Source of the DNA: UBA9655 sp963704475
GTDB lineage: Bacteria; Pseudomonadota; Alphaproteobacteria; UBA9655
DNA length: 64,000 bases
NCBI GenBank assembly: GCA_963704475.1
Contig: OY969900.1
Span: 930,001-994,000, forward strand
Reading direction: 5' to 3'
Of this stretch, positions 15,873 through 24,129 are shown piece after piece; within the stretch, counting starts at the first letter, position 1, and each line of letters starts with the position of its first letter. The notes beneath the pieces were generated by a model. It did no database searches. It was not told where the DNA came from and worked only from the letters and a program-made list of their open reading frames with translations. The position numbers were made by a program, and so were the translations under genes.

Positions 15873-16397
15873 ATGATGATAAAATGCTATGGATGCTTAG
15901 CCGAATTTCAAAAAACGACAGATGATCCCGTTCCTGTGCCTCACCTGTACATAGGAGCCATCACCGAATGCTGGAACGTATTTGGCGAAGTTCTTATGAA
16001 AGAATACAGTAATCCTGAATACTTCAAGGTTCACCGTCTTACAGTTGATGCTTATGGGGCGCAACATATTGGAAATCAGGAAGATCGCAGAGCGAGGCAA
16101 TCTGCAAATATTCACCTGATCGCGCTTTATTTAACACTGGTTCAAAAAGCAAGTGAAGAAGAGGTCTTGAAATTTTTACGAAAAGCGACGAACGTAAAAA
16201 AAGACTGGCCCTCTCTTTTTCAAAGAAAACAAGCATACTGGTTGACGATCCAAGATATTGCCAAAGAAGACAATCCATTGTCACATGCGGATTTGGTCAT
16301 AAAATGGGGCCAGAGTATTTGGGAGGCTTATGAAGATTGTCATCAAGAAATTATATCGTACTTTACCCCCTATAATCGTGCAAAGAACCTTCTGTAG
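15873..16397 (+). CDS. DUF5946 family protein
   Basis: A 174-residue protein with an N-terminal CYGC pair (a probable metal knuckle). It also has the conserved HRLTVDAYGAQHIG block and a C-terminal helical part ending WGQSIWEAYEDCHQEI. It resembles DUF5946, a family of unknown function common as an orphan accessory gene. It starts 12 bases after the aldo/keto reductase and may be co-transcribed. Two adjacent ATGs (15873, 15876) are possible starts. Confidence 0.72.
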   Translation: MMIKCYGCLAEFQKTTDDPVPVPHLYIGAITECWNVFGEVLMKEYSNPEYFKVHRLTVDAYGAQHIGNQEDRRARQSANIHLIALYLTLVQKASEEEVLKFLRKATNVKKDWPSLFQRKQAYWLTIQDIAKEDNPLSHADLVIKWGQSIWEAYEDCHQEIISYFTPYNRAKNLL

Positions 16398-16447
16398 CCC
16401 TTATTTTGTAAAGGTTTCAGAGGATACAAGAAATTCCAAAAGCATGG

Positions 16448-16690
16448 CTAGAGAGTGACCCCCAGAAGTTTCATAATTTTCTGTTGTTCAGGTGTAGGAT
16501 GGCTGATCTTAAAAAGCTCAGCTCCCCCAATTTTGACTTTGTTGCGGGTGATCTGTTTGAGGGTCTCAATAACATTTGAGAAAGTCCAACACCTGTTCTT
16601 TCCCTTTCCCTCATTCATTAAAGGGACAAGGCATTGTTGAAGGTGCCATTGAACATAATAAGCGAGCATACAAAGGGACATATCTTTTCC
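16448..16690 (-). pseudogene. IS1634-like transposase, C-terminal remnant
   Basis: The minus-strand frame ends with the tail of a DDE transposase: MLAYYVQWHLQQCLVPLM, then TFSNVIETLKQITRNKVKI and PTPEQQKIMKLLGV. This resembles the C-terminus of IS1634-type (Tnp DDE_1) transposases. No catalytic core remains. Its 5' side is fused to an integrase fragment on the opposite strand at about 16680. Confidence 0.55.
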
Positions 16691-16971
16691 CAGGAAAACT
16701 TCCAAATAAACCCTTAGTGGATATTAAAAAAGCATGGGCAACGATTGCTAAAAGAGCAGATATTTCGGAAGTCCGTCTTCATGACCTCCGTCATACCCAT
16801 GCATCTCATTTAGTATCCAGTGGCTTAAGTCTGAGCATCGTAGGAAAACTGTTAGGGCACACCCAAGCGTCTACCACTCAACGCTACGCCCACTTAGCTG
16901 ACGAGCCCCTTAGAGAGGCCGTGGAGTTTTTTGGGAATAAAGTGGATAAGCTGACGTTAAAAGAGCATTAA
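16678..16971 (+). pseudogene. Tyrosine recombinase (phage integrase), C-terminal fragment
   Basis: About 97 residues of a tyrosine-type site-specific recombinase. Present are the box II elements: HDLRHTHASHL (catalytic Arg), LGHTQASTTQRYAHL (His/Gln and the nucleophile Tyr). The N-terminal core-binding domain and the first catalytic Arg are missing. The upstream part is replaced by an opposite-strand transposase remnant, so this is a leftover of an integrated element. Confidence 0.8.
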
Positions 16972-17001
16972 TCAGCTGTCTTTTTCATGTGTTTTTTTCC
17001 A

Positions 17002-17178
17002 TCAGGCCCTCCCTGAGACAAAATACATAGGCGAATGCATGCGTGTTATTTCAGAGTGATCTGCCGCTTCTCTTGCAATTTCTGTTGCAATTTTAACCCA
17101 TTTGTCGATGTCAGCGCGCGTGACATAGCCCGATTGAACAAGTTGATGCCCCACCTCAGAAAGGTACAGTGCAATTCA
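17002..17178 (-). pseudogene. Eroded open frame, unrecognised
   Basis: A minus-strand frame reads ALYLSEVGHQLVQSGYVTRA, then DIDKWVKIATEIAREAADHS, to a stop at 17002, with an in-frame stop just upstream (near 17180) followed by more coding-like sequence. The amphipathic pattern looks like the end of a real protein, but I cannot name the family and no start is visible. It fills much of the 16.97-17.29 kb gap. Confidence 0.3.
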
Positions 17179-17286
17179 ACCAATAAGATGCCTCCCCAGA
17201 GATCCGAGATTGATTGTCGCACTCTCAAGCTCATTTCCCAGGGGTAATCACCAAAAAAGAGATCTAAATTGCTCTAGAGGACGTTA

Positions 17287-17490
17287 TCACTTTAACAGCG
17301 CTTTCGCAGTAGCAGAACAGTCAGATCCAATAATTAAATCATAATTTATTCCATCTTTAAGAGTGATCTCATTGTCCTTTGACAAGTTACACTTTAATTC
17401 CTTTGGAAGCTGTATACTCGCTTTAACGTCTGCTCTCGCTTGAGAAAATGAAATCAAGGATAGAGTAACTAATAATAAAAATATTCTCAT
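17287..17490 (-). CDS. Small secreted protein, unknown
   Basis: A 67-residue protein with a convincing signal peptide (MRIFLLLVTLSLISFSQARA, cleavage before DVKAS). A good AAAGGAG sits 8 bases before the ATG. The ~46-residue mature part has two Cys (CNLSKDN and SDCSATAKALLK) that could form one disulfide. No family recognised. It lies alone in a region of gene fragments. Confidence 0.6.
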   Translation of the reverse strand: MRIFLLLVTLSLISFSQARADVKASIQLPKELKCNLSKDNEITLKDGINYDLIIGSDCSATAKALLK

Positions 17491-17588
17491 AAATTATCTC
17501 CTTTCTTTAAAAGCTTAATTGCTTAATCAATCATATAATAACAACAAAATATTAACGTTTAGTTAAAATCTTAAGAAAAAATAATTTT

Positions 17589-17900
17589 TCAATTTAATTG
17601 AGGAGTTAACTGGCAGCCCTGCTTGAATGTATTGGTGAGTTGGTTCTCTTCTGTCTTTTCCAACACCCGCTTGATTTGTTCAGCGCTTTGATCGATGGCA
17701 ATAACATGTCCTTGAGGGCCAACGATTTGTGCAAGATCAAGAGTCACTGCCCCGTTGCCACAGCCGTATTCCCAAACCTGCATATCTTTCTTCAGGCCAG
17801 CCTTTTTAATTTCTTCAAGTGTGGCATTTCCAATCATAGATTGCTGAATATCCAAGGCTTTTGAGCCTTTCTTATCTGTTTTGAGGGCATAATTTGTCAT
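17589..17900 (-). pseudogene. Truncated SAM-dependent methyltransferase
   Basis: 103 residues carrying the N-terminal half of a class I methyltransferase: motif I VWEYGCGNGAVTLDLA and the acidic motif II VIAIDQS. The protein stops soon after (KQGCQLTPQLN), before motifs III-IV and the rest of the Rossmann fold, so it should be inactive. The start lies beside the duplicated leader sequence at 17930-18009. Confidence 0.65.
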
Positions 17901-17929
17901 GAGGGTTCTCTTTTGTTTTCAGCTTAATT

Positions 17930-18009
17930 TATGAACGAACTCTTTGCAAGAAGTAGTCCTTTGGCTTACAAATGTTAAGAAGAAAATGGATGAAGGAGAC
18001 TGATTGATG
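17930..18009 (+). repeat. 80-nt leader repeat, copy A
   Basis: The stretch from TATGAACGAAC through GGCTTACAAATGTTAAGAAG to GATGAAGGAGACTGATTGATG is ~90% identical to 28159-28239. It ends exactly at the start codon of each downstream gene and contains the ribosome binding site (AAGGAGA). Confidence 0.85.
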
Positions 18010-18540
18010 AGGATTACATTCACTCCTCTCCAAGAGCGCCATTTTCCGCTTCTCCTCAAGTGGCTTCAAACTCCTCATGTCAAAGCCTGGTGGGATCAAG
18101 ATGTTAAATGGACGCCTGCGCTTATTAAAGAAAAATATGGAAGTTATCTCAAAGGGTTTAAACGGCTAGACCTTCCCAAACAATGTATTGAAAAGCCTCT
18201 GCACGCTTTCGTCATAGGTGTTGATGGACAGGAGGTAGGCTATATCCAATATTATAACGCCTATGATTTTCCGCGTGAGCAAGGGTATGAGATTGAAGAT
18301 CTCCCGAAATCCCTTGCATCTCTTGATTTCTTTATTGGTGAAGAAGACTATTTAGGCAAAAGCCTTGGATCAAAGAGTCTGAAGCAATTTCTGAAAGATC
18401 ATATTGACTCAAGGTATGAGGCTTGCTTTGTGGATCCGGATACAGCGAATGTCCGCGCGATTCGCGTTTACGAAAAAGCTGGATTCAAAAGGATCAAAAT
18501 TGTTAAAGAGGGGGCGATCACTTGGATGATAAGGCTATGA
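18007..18540 (+). CDS. GNAT acetyltransferase, AAC(6')-like
   Basis: A 177-residue GNAT of the Acetyltransf_8 type (aminoglycoside 6'-N-acetyltransferase / siderophore-acyltransferase-like). It has HVKAWWDQD near the N-terminus, FFIGEEDYLGKSLGSK as the acetyl-CoA loop, and VDPDTANVRAIRVYEKAGF at the end. The ATG at 18007 is preceded by AAGGAGA in the duplicated leader. It heads an operon with a NUDIX enzyme (ATGA overlap) and an MFS exporter. Resistance to an aminoglycoside or peptide is inferred from family and neighbours. Confidence 0.85.
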   Translation: MRITFTPLQERHFPLLLKWLQTPHVKAWWDQDVKWTPALIKEKYGSYLKGFKRLDLPKQCIEKPLHAFVIGVDGQEVGYIQYYNAYDFPREQGYEIEDLPKSLASLDFFIGEEDYLGKSLGSKSLKQFLKDHIDSRYEACFVDPDTANVRAIRVYEKAGFKRIKIVKEGAITWMIRL

Positions 18541-19133
18541 GGATGAATTTTGTAAGCTCAGCAACCAAAGATAACGCGCACGATGTGATAGAAGGGATTA
18601 TATCAAGCCTTATTCCTTTCGATGACCTTGAACGGCACCACATTCAGGAAACCCTTACATGGATTCAAAGTGGGGCTCAGATTTTTCGTCTGCAAAAGCC
18701 GGACATACCGCCAAAACATCTGGTGTCCTATTTTGTCCTTTTTGATGAAAGAGCGAAGAAAGTCCTTCTTGTTGATCATAAAAAGGCTCAGCTTTGGTTA
18801 CCTGCAGGAGGACATGTGGAACCTGATGAATACCCTCAGAATACAGTAAGAAGGGAATGTCTCGAAGAGCTGAGTGCTCCTGCAGACTTTTGGCATGAGT
18901 CTCCCCTTTTTCTAACCTCGACAATGACAGTAGGCCTTACAGCGGGGCATATAGATGTCAGTCTTTGGTATATTTTAAAAGGCGATCAACAAGTGTCCTA
19001 CTCTTTTGATCAGGGAGAATTTAACTCCATTCACTGGTTTGACTGGAATGAGATTCCTTACGACAAAGCCGATCCTCATCTGGAACGTTTCATCCAAAAA
19101 TTGAAGAGTACTCCTTCAAAAAGGCCAACATAA
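18537..19133 (+). CDS. NUDIX hydrolase
   Basis: A 198-residue NUDIX protein with the box GGHVEPDEYPQNTVRRECLEEL (G-x5-E-x7-RE-x2-EE). The ~60 residues before the fold are helical. The ATG at 18537 overlaps the GNAT stop (ATGA); an in-frame ATG at 18522 is an alternative. Its stop shares one base with the MFS start. The substrate is not deducible; in this operon it may process a nucleotide-linked drug or damaged metabolite. Confidence 0.88.
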   Translation: MRMNFVSSATKDNAHDVIEGIISSLIPFDDLERHHIQETLTWIQSGAQIFRLQKPDIPPKHLVSYFVLFDERAKKVLLVDHKKAQLWLPAGGHVEPDEYPQNTVRRECLEELSAPADFWHESPLFLTSTMTVGLTAGHIDVSLWYILKGDQQVSYSFDQGEFNSIHWFDWNEIPYDKADPHLERFIQKLKSTPSKRPT

Positions 19134-20329
19134 TGAACAAACCCTTCGCCAAGGCTATGGTTTTAGCAACCATCATCTTGATGGATATCCTTTCAGGGAT
19201 GGAGTTTGATCTCTTTGTCCCGAGCTTTCCTGAGCTACAAAGTCAGTTTAATCTATCGCCCTTTTGGGTTGAAGCTTTGTTGTCTGTTAATTTTGCAGGG
19301 TATTGTTTAAGCCTGTTCTTTGTCGGAAGTCTGGCGGACCGCTATGGACGCAAACCCATTATATTGCTTGGACTTATGGTTTTTGTCATCGGGAGTACCC
19401 TTTGTTTGTGGGTGCCGTCCTATGAGTTTTTACTGATGGGTCGTTTTCTTCAAGGTGTAGGTATATCAGCCCCTGCAATCCTTAGTTTTTTAATTATTGC
19501 TGATTCTTATCCTCTTAAACAGCAACAATCCTTAATGGGAATCCTTAATGGGTTATTCAACTTCGCTGCTGGCGCTGCGCCCGTCCTTGGGAGCTATATC
19601 GCCCTTTATTTCCATTGGCAGGGGAATTTTATGACGCTTTTAGTGTTAGGGCTGATGACGCTTGTAATGACTTTGTTTTTTATTCCAACCCATAAGCTTC
19701 CTGCACGTAAGGAAACTCTTTCGCTGCGTGGGTATATCCCTCTATTTCAATCCAAACCTCTGCTTCTCTTGATCGTGCATATTGTCTTTGGTTTTGTACC
19801 CTATTGGGTTTTTGTGGGGATGTCTCCTCTCCTCTACATGGAAGATTTAGGGGTGAGCCTCTCCCACTTTGGTTATTATCAAGGGGTATTGGCTTTTGTC
19901 TTTGGATTCGGGAGCATCCTCTTTGGCCTGATTGTTCACAGGTATGATGAGAAAAAAATGCTATATGTTTCAGCTCAAATTCTCATCGTGGGTTTAATAA
20001 GTACAGCTGTAGCCACTTTTCTCAATAGCCCTAACCCCCTGTTTATTACACTTGCCTTTCTTCCCTTTATTATAGCCGGGATTATCCCGAGCATTATCCT
20101 TCAACCCCTGTGCTTGAATTTTATGCCACAGGCAAAAGGGCGGATATCAGCAATTCTCCAAGGGGGACGTCTTATCTTTGCAGCGCTTTGTCTTCAGCTA
20201 GCTGGTTATTTTTACCAGGGATCCTTTCAAAACATCGGGATTATTATCATCATCTTTATTTTTCTGACCGTCATGACGTTGTTTTTTGTCATCAACAACC
20301 GGGCACTTATGACGTTTACCAAACCATAA
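19133..20329 (+). CDS. MFS drug-resistance exporter (Bcr/CflA type)
   Basis: A 398-residue, 12-helix major facilitator. Motif A appears between TM2 and TM3 as GSLADRYGRKP, and the family signature MGRFLQGVGIS lies in TM4. It is close to Bcr/CflA (DHA1) exporters of the inner membrane, which use the proton gradient. It is coupled to the preceding NUDIX gene by a one-base stop/start overlap. The three-gene unit (modify, hydrolyse, export) looks like a small resistance operon. Confidence 0.9.
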   Translation: MNKPFAKAMVLATIILMDILSGMEFDLFVPSFPELQSQFNLSPFWVEALLSVNFAGYCLSLFFVGSLADRYGRKPIILLGLMVFVIGSTLCLWVPSYEFLLMGRFLQGVGISAPAILSFLIIADSYPLKQQQSLMGILNGLFNFAAGAAPVLGSYIALYFHWQGNFMTLLVLGLMTLVMTLFFIPTHKLPARKETLSLRGYIPLFQSKPLLLLIVHIVFGFVPYWVFVGMSPLLYMEDLGVSLSHFGYYQGVLAFVFGFGSILFGLIVHRYDEKKMLYVSAQILIVGLISTAVATFLNSPNPLFITLAFLPFIIAGIIPSIILQPLCLNFMPQAKGRISAILQGGRLIFAALCLQLAGYFYQGSFQNIGIIIIIFIFLTVMTLFFVINNRALMTFTKP

Positions 20330-20391
20330 TAACCGGTTAACCTCAGGCAAAAGAATAAACTTTTTCTGCCAAAAATCAGGGGGTAATTATT

Positions 20392-22491
20392 TTGTGGGCT
20401 GTTAATATAATATTTCCTAAAATTGGATTGCAGTATAAGGCATCTCCTTGGTTTCCTCTCTCTCGTATTTTAACAGGAGCACTCGCAATGTTTGTTTTTC
20501 TTGAGCCAGCCAACGGGGCTCAGCTCACAGTACTTGCTCAACCATTGACTGAGCCTCTTCCTGCGAGAGCTGGCTCGGAAGTAGTAAAGCCTGAATGGCT
20601 TCTGAGCGCGCCACAAGAGAATACGGATTATCCGATTATGAGGTGGCTTGATAACACACACCTCCTTTATGTTTCTCCTCCAAGAGAGAAGCATAAAGAA
20701 TGGATGATAGAACTCGTCAATATTCACACAGGTGAGCGTAAAATATTGGGTGAAGGAACGAACCCAATCCCTTCCCCCGACAGTCAATGGATTGCCTTTA
20801 CGCGAGGAAAAAAAGAAGAAAAACAGCTATGGATCATGGATTCCAAGGGGAAAAATGCGAAACAAGTGTCCCACATTCAAGGAGGGTTGGGAGAGTATTA
20901 TCAATATTTTTTTGATTTTGCCTGGTCTCCTGATTCAAAGAAAATTGCTTTAAGCCATCAACCCGATGTTCCCTATTGGGAAAAAAAACCTCAGTCTAAA
21001 AGCACAATAAATATCATCACGATCAAGACAGGGCTTTTGACACAAATCGCTTCATTCGATGCAGGCATTCGTAATCTTTCTTGGTTTTCGAATGGGGAAG
21101 AGCTTCTTTTTATGAAGGAACGTGTAGGTTTTTTGTATAATGAAGAAGAAGACCGTGAATGGATCCAAGCTATACGTATTAAAGATGGTTCTTTACGTAC
21201 CTTGGCAGAATTTGAGGGATTGCAGCAAAGTCTTAATCCCACTTCTTCCCCAGATGGAAAATGGGTTGCCTTTTTGTATGATGCAGATAATCCAATGTTT
21301 AACTATATGACAAGTCTTGGTCTCGTTTTCAACGATCCTCTTACGAATGGGGATAAGCTCCCGCCGATGATACGCGTGACCCATGAATTAAAGCTGTACT
21401 CCCCTCGGTGGTCCCCTGACAGTCAACGCATTTATGTTCGACGAGATCATGGAGCTTATCGACAGATTTACGCGATTGATGCAAAAACAGGAAAATCGTC
21501 GCAAATCACGAATGCGCCATTGAATATTGAAAATTATGCTCTTTCACCGGATGGCGCACACCTGGCATGGATTGGTCAAGATGCACACGCAACGCGCATG
21601 ATACGTGTCTCTTCAAACGACGGCTCTCATGTAAGAGACCTTGCAATCATTCCGGGTGTTCCAGAAGACATGGCCTTAAGTGAAGTGCGCGAAATTGAAT
21701 GGAAAGTTCCAGACTATCCTTCTCCTATGCGTGGCCTCTTGTTTCTGCCCTTGAACTATCATCAAGGAACGCGTTACCCCCTTATCGTCGATATTCATGG
21801 GGGAGGACCAGGCGCGAGCATTCATTTAACAGGAGGAATCTTAGTCAGTTCTCCCCTTGAATGGCAGATGTGGGCAGCAAAAGGATATGCTGTCTTTATT
21901 CCAGAGTTTCGTTCATCAGCGTCTTTTGGATCCCTCGCCATTACCCGTGATGAACTTAAGGAGCACGATCTTATCAATCGTGATGGGATGGATATTGAAG
22001 CTGGCATTGATGAACTGCTTTCTGAAGGCATTGTTGATCCTCACCGTATAGCTGCCATTGGCTTTAGTGCTGGAGGGCGGCGCATGAACTGGCTTACGGC
22101 AACGAGGCATCGGTTCAAAGCGGTGATTTCTAAAGAAGGATGGGCCGATGACTGGATCAGTGCTTTAAACGATCCGCCATCAACACTAACCTATCAAACA
22201 TTCGGCGGGGCGCCGTGGGAAGTCCCTCAGAATTATCAAAAAAACTCAGCCTTGTTCCATTGTCGTGGAGCAACAACGCCGGCTTTATTTCTTATGGGTA
22301 ATCCTGAATTAGGCGGAGTAGATCGTTATAATACAGTGCATATGCTCTACAATGCCCTTAAGGGTCAAGGAGTTGAGACGGAGTACGTGAAATACCCCGA
22401 CGAAGGACATGTCTTCGAAAAGCCAGAAAACAAGCGAGATGCTCTGGAACGGAGTATTAAATGGATTGATGGGCATTTGAGAAAACAATAA
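20392..22491 (+). CDS. Exported S9-family prolyl oligopeptidase-like peptidase
   Basis: A 699-residue protein. The N-terminal segment to ~residue 43 (PLSRILTGALAMFVFLEPANGA) is a probable signal peptide. Residues ~75-440 form a beta-propeller with TolB/PD40-type repeats (SPDGKWVAFLYD, SPDSQRIYVRR, SPDGAHLAW). The C-terminal alpha/beta hydrolase has Ser ~559 in GFSAGGRR, a likely Asp in the GNPELGGVDRY turn and His ~672 in PDEGHVFEKPENK. The start is TTG at 20392 with CAGGGGG upstream. Probable role: periplasmic cleavage of peptides, consistent with the peptide importer elsewhere in the window. Confidence 0.88.
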   Translation: MWAVNIIFPKIGLQYKASPWFPLSRILTGALAMFVFLEPANGAQLTVLAQPLTEPLPARAGSEVVKPEWLLSAPQENTDYPIMRWLDNTHLLYVSPPREKHKEWMIELVNIHTGERKILGEGTNPIPSPDSQWIAFTRGKKEEKQLWIMDSKGKNAKQVSHIQGGLGEYYQYFFDFAWSPDSKKIALSHQPDVPYWEKKPQSKSTINIITIKTGLLTQIASFDAGIRNLSWFSNGEELLFMKERVGFLYNEEEDREWIQAIRIKDGSLRTLAEFEGLQQSLNPTSSPDGKWVAFLYDADNPMFNYMTSLGLVFNDPLTNGDKLPPMIRVTHELKLYSPRWSPDSQRIYVRRDHGAYRQIYAIDAKTGKSSQITNAPLNIENYALSPDGAHLAWIGQDAHATRMIRVSSNDGSHVRDLAIIPGVPEDMALSEVREIEWKVPDYPSPMRGLLFLPLNYHQGTRYPLIVDIHGGGPGASIHLTGGILVSSPLEWQMWAAKGYAVFIPEFRSSASFGSLAITRDELKEHDLINRDGMDIEAGIDELLSEGIVDPHRIAAIGFSAGGRRMNWLTATRHRFKAVISKEGWADDWISALNDPPSTLTYQTFGGAPWEVPQNYQKNSALFHCRGATTPALFLMGNPELGGVDRYNTVHMLYNALKGQGVETEYVKYPDEGHVFEKPENKRDALERSIKWIDGHLRKQ

Positions 22492-22506
22492 AACGTCCTC
22501 TGTTTC

Positions 22507-23262
22507 TTATTTCTCTGGCGCAAAAATACGAACCTGAAATAAGGGGTTAAATCCAATTTTTTGATACACCTGAAGTCCCATAGAAGACGCCCCTAAAAAG
22601 CAGGTTTTAGCTCCCAGCTGATGCGCCTTGAGAATGGCGTACTGCATCATCTCTGTTCCATATCCTTTTCGCTGGTAGGCAGGCAATGTTCCCACGTCAT
22701 CAAGTCTTGCAAAGCCTTTGTGGAGGGAAAGGGTTAAGGCCGTCACAGGGTGTGAATCCAACAGGCCCACATAATGATGGACACTGTGAGATGGCGCCCG
22801 CCTATGGGCTTTGATGTATTGCTGAAGGATTTCTGGGGTGGGGTCAAAGGCAATCAACGGAATAGCCCACGCGCTCAAGTCGTCCGTACATTCAATAATT
22901 GTCAACTGAGAATTTGACATTCGAGCTTGTTGAGAGCTTAAAGAGCATTTCATGGCCGTCATCTCTTCTGTAAAATGGAGGTGTGCTTTCTGACAGGCGT
23001 TGGTAAAATCTTCGTCACACAAATCCGCTTTGACAAGCCACGTCCAAGGGACTTGATGGCGATTAAAGAACTGATAAGCCTGCTGCATACACTCGTCAGG
23101 ATTTTGAAGAGGACCGCGTTGAATGACGATGTTCAAGTCCTGGGACTGAACGCCCGTACAATAGGCTTTTGCACCATTTTCCTCAAGAACAACAAGGCTT
23201 TGACTGATGCTCTTACAGACGAAATCTTCTGCCTCATAAAAGTCATTTTCGGGATTAATCAT
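22507..23262 (-). CDS. GNAT family N-acetyltransferase
   Basis: A 251-residue protein. The C-terminal half is a GNAT domain with LDDVGTLPAYQRKGYGTEMM as the acetyl-CoA motif and VYQKIGF at the end. The N-terminal ~120 residues are a divergent, possibly degenerate GNAT fold. It converges on the S9 peptidase with ~15 bases between stops. Substrate unknown. The start at 23262 (ATG) lies just beyond the next GNAT's stop. Confidence 0.8.
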   Translation of the reverse strand: MINPENDFYEAEDFVCKSISQSLVVLEENGAKAYCTGVQSQDLNIVIQRGPLQNPDECMQQAYQFFNRHQVPWTWLVKADLCDEDFTNACQKAHLHFTEEMTAMKCSLSSQQARMSNSQLTIIECTDDLSAWAIPLIAFDPTPEILQQYIKAHRRAPSHSVHHYVGLLDSHPVTALTLSLHKGFARLDDVGTLPAYQRKGYGTEMMQYAILKAHQLGAKTCFLGASSMGLQVYQKIGFNPLFQVRIFAPEK

Positions 23263-23280
23263 GGTATGGTTATGTCCTAT

Positions 23281-23835
23281 CTATGACGGTTGTGTCTCAA
23301 ACACATAGCAGAGCTCTGGATAGTTTTTATCCCCGATGGTTATCGTTATTTCACCTATGGAATTGCCCCCTTCTTTTTCATAAAAGCGTCTGGCGGGTAG
23401 ATTGTCGGCTAAAACCAGTGTCACAAAAGAGTCAAACCCATGCTGACTGAACCAGAGGCGACACCTGTGAAAAAGAGCCTTTCCAAGACCTTTGCTCTTG
23501 TGTTTCTCTAAAAGATAAATGGCATAGATTTCGCCAATTTTCGTCTCTGTATCTTCAAAAAATGGATGTTGATCAAGGCGGGATTCAGAACGTATGGGGC
23601 CAAAGCCGGCAAAGCCGATGATTTTGTTTTCAAACATCACCACCAACTCCTGCGACTTTTTTGAGTGCAATATTTCTTTCCAGGAAGAAAGGCGCTTCTT
23701 ATGGCTAAGGGTATCCAGAAAGTCTTGATCAATAATGCCGGCATAGCTCGTTTTCCACGAGTTAACCTGAACGAAAGCGATACCTTCTGCATCGGATTCG
23801 GTGGCTTCTCGGATTGTATAGGCTGAGAGGTTCAT
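23281..23835 (-). CDS. GNAT family N-acetyltransferase
   Basis: A 184-residue GNAT with IREATESDAEGIAFVQVNSW at the N-terminus. The acetyl-CoA loop is EKHKSKGLGKALFHR and the terminal Tyr segment is NLPARRFYEKEGG. It resembles the widespread alphaproteobacterial GNAT group of unknown substrate. The ATG is preceded by GGAAGTAACGTT. It lies 18 bases upstream of the other minus-strand GNAT, so the two are probably co-transcribed. Confidence 0.85.
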   Translation of the reverse strand: MNLSAYTIREATESDAEGIAFVQVNSWKTSYAGIIDQDFLDTLSHKKRLSSWKEILHSKKSQELVVMFENKIIGFAGFGPIRSESRLDQHPFFEDTETKIGEIYAIYLLEKHKSKGLGKALFHRCRLWFSQHGFDSFVTLVLADNLPARRFYEKEGGNSIGEITITIGDKNYPELCYVFETQPS

Positions 23836-23892
23836 AACGTTACTTCCTTTGTATTCATCATTGAGAAAGCAATAATAAGGATACGGTTTTCT

Positions 23893-24129
23893 TCAGTCAT
23901 GTTGATCCCCTGTGAGATCAAGAGTGTTCCAAGAATGATTCAACAAAGCAAGCCTTTTATAGCTATCCAGTTGGGTCGTATCCGTTGCAATGCGGCAGAC
24001 TTTTGGAACACAGCAGTCAAGGCAACCATGGATAATCTGCCAACCCTTTTTTGATTTATAAGTTAGCCCAACGGGTTTCATAAGAGACTTACACGGACTC
24101 AGTGCATATTCCTCATTTAGAAGATGCAA
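23893..24129 (-). pseudogene. RNHCP-domain protein, headless fragment
   Basis: 78 residues matching the C-terminal half of RNHCP-type proteins: PCKSLMKPVGLTYKSKKGWQ and IIHGCLDCCVPKVCRIATD with paired Cys. The defining RNHCP motif and first zinc knuckle are absent, because the upstream sequence is the end of the secreted repeat gene. The apparent start codon lies inside that gene. This looks like a recombination junction near 24090-24110. Confidence 0.55.
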
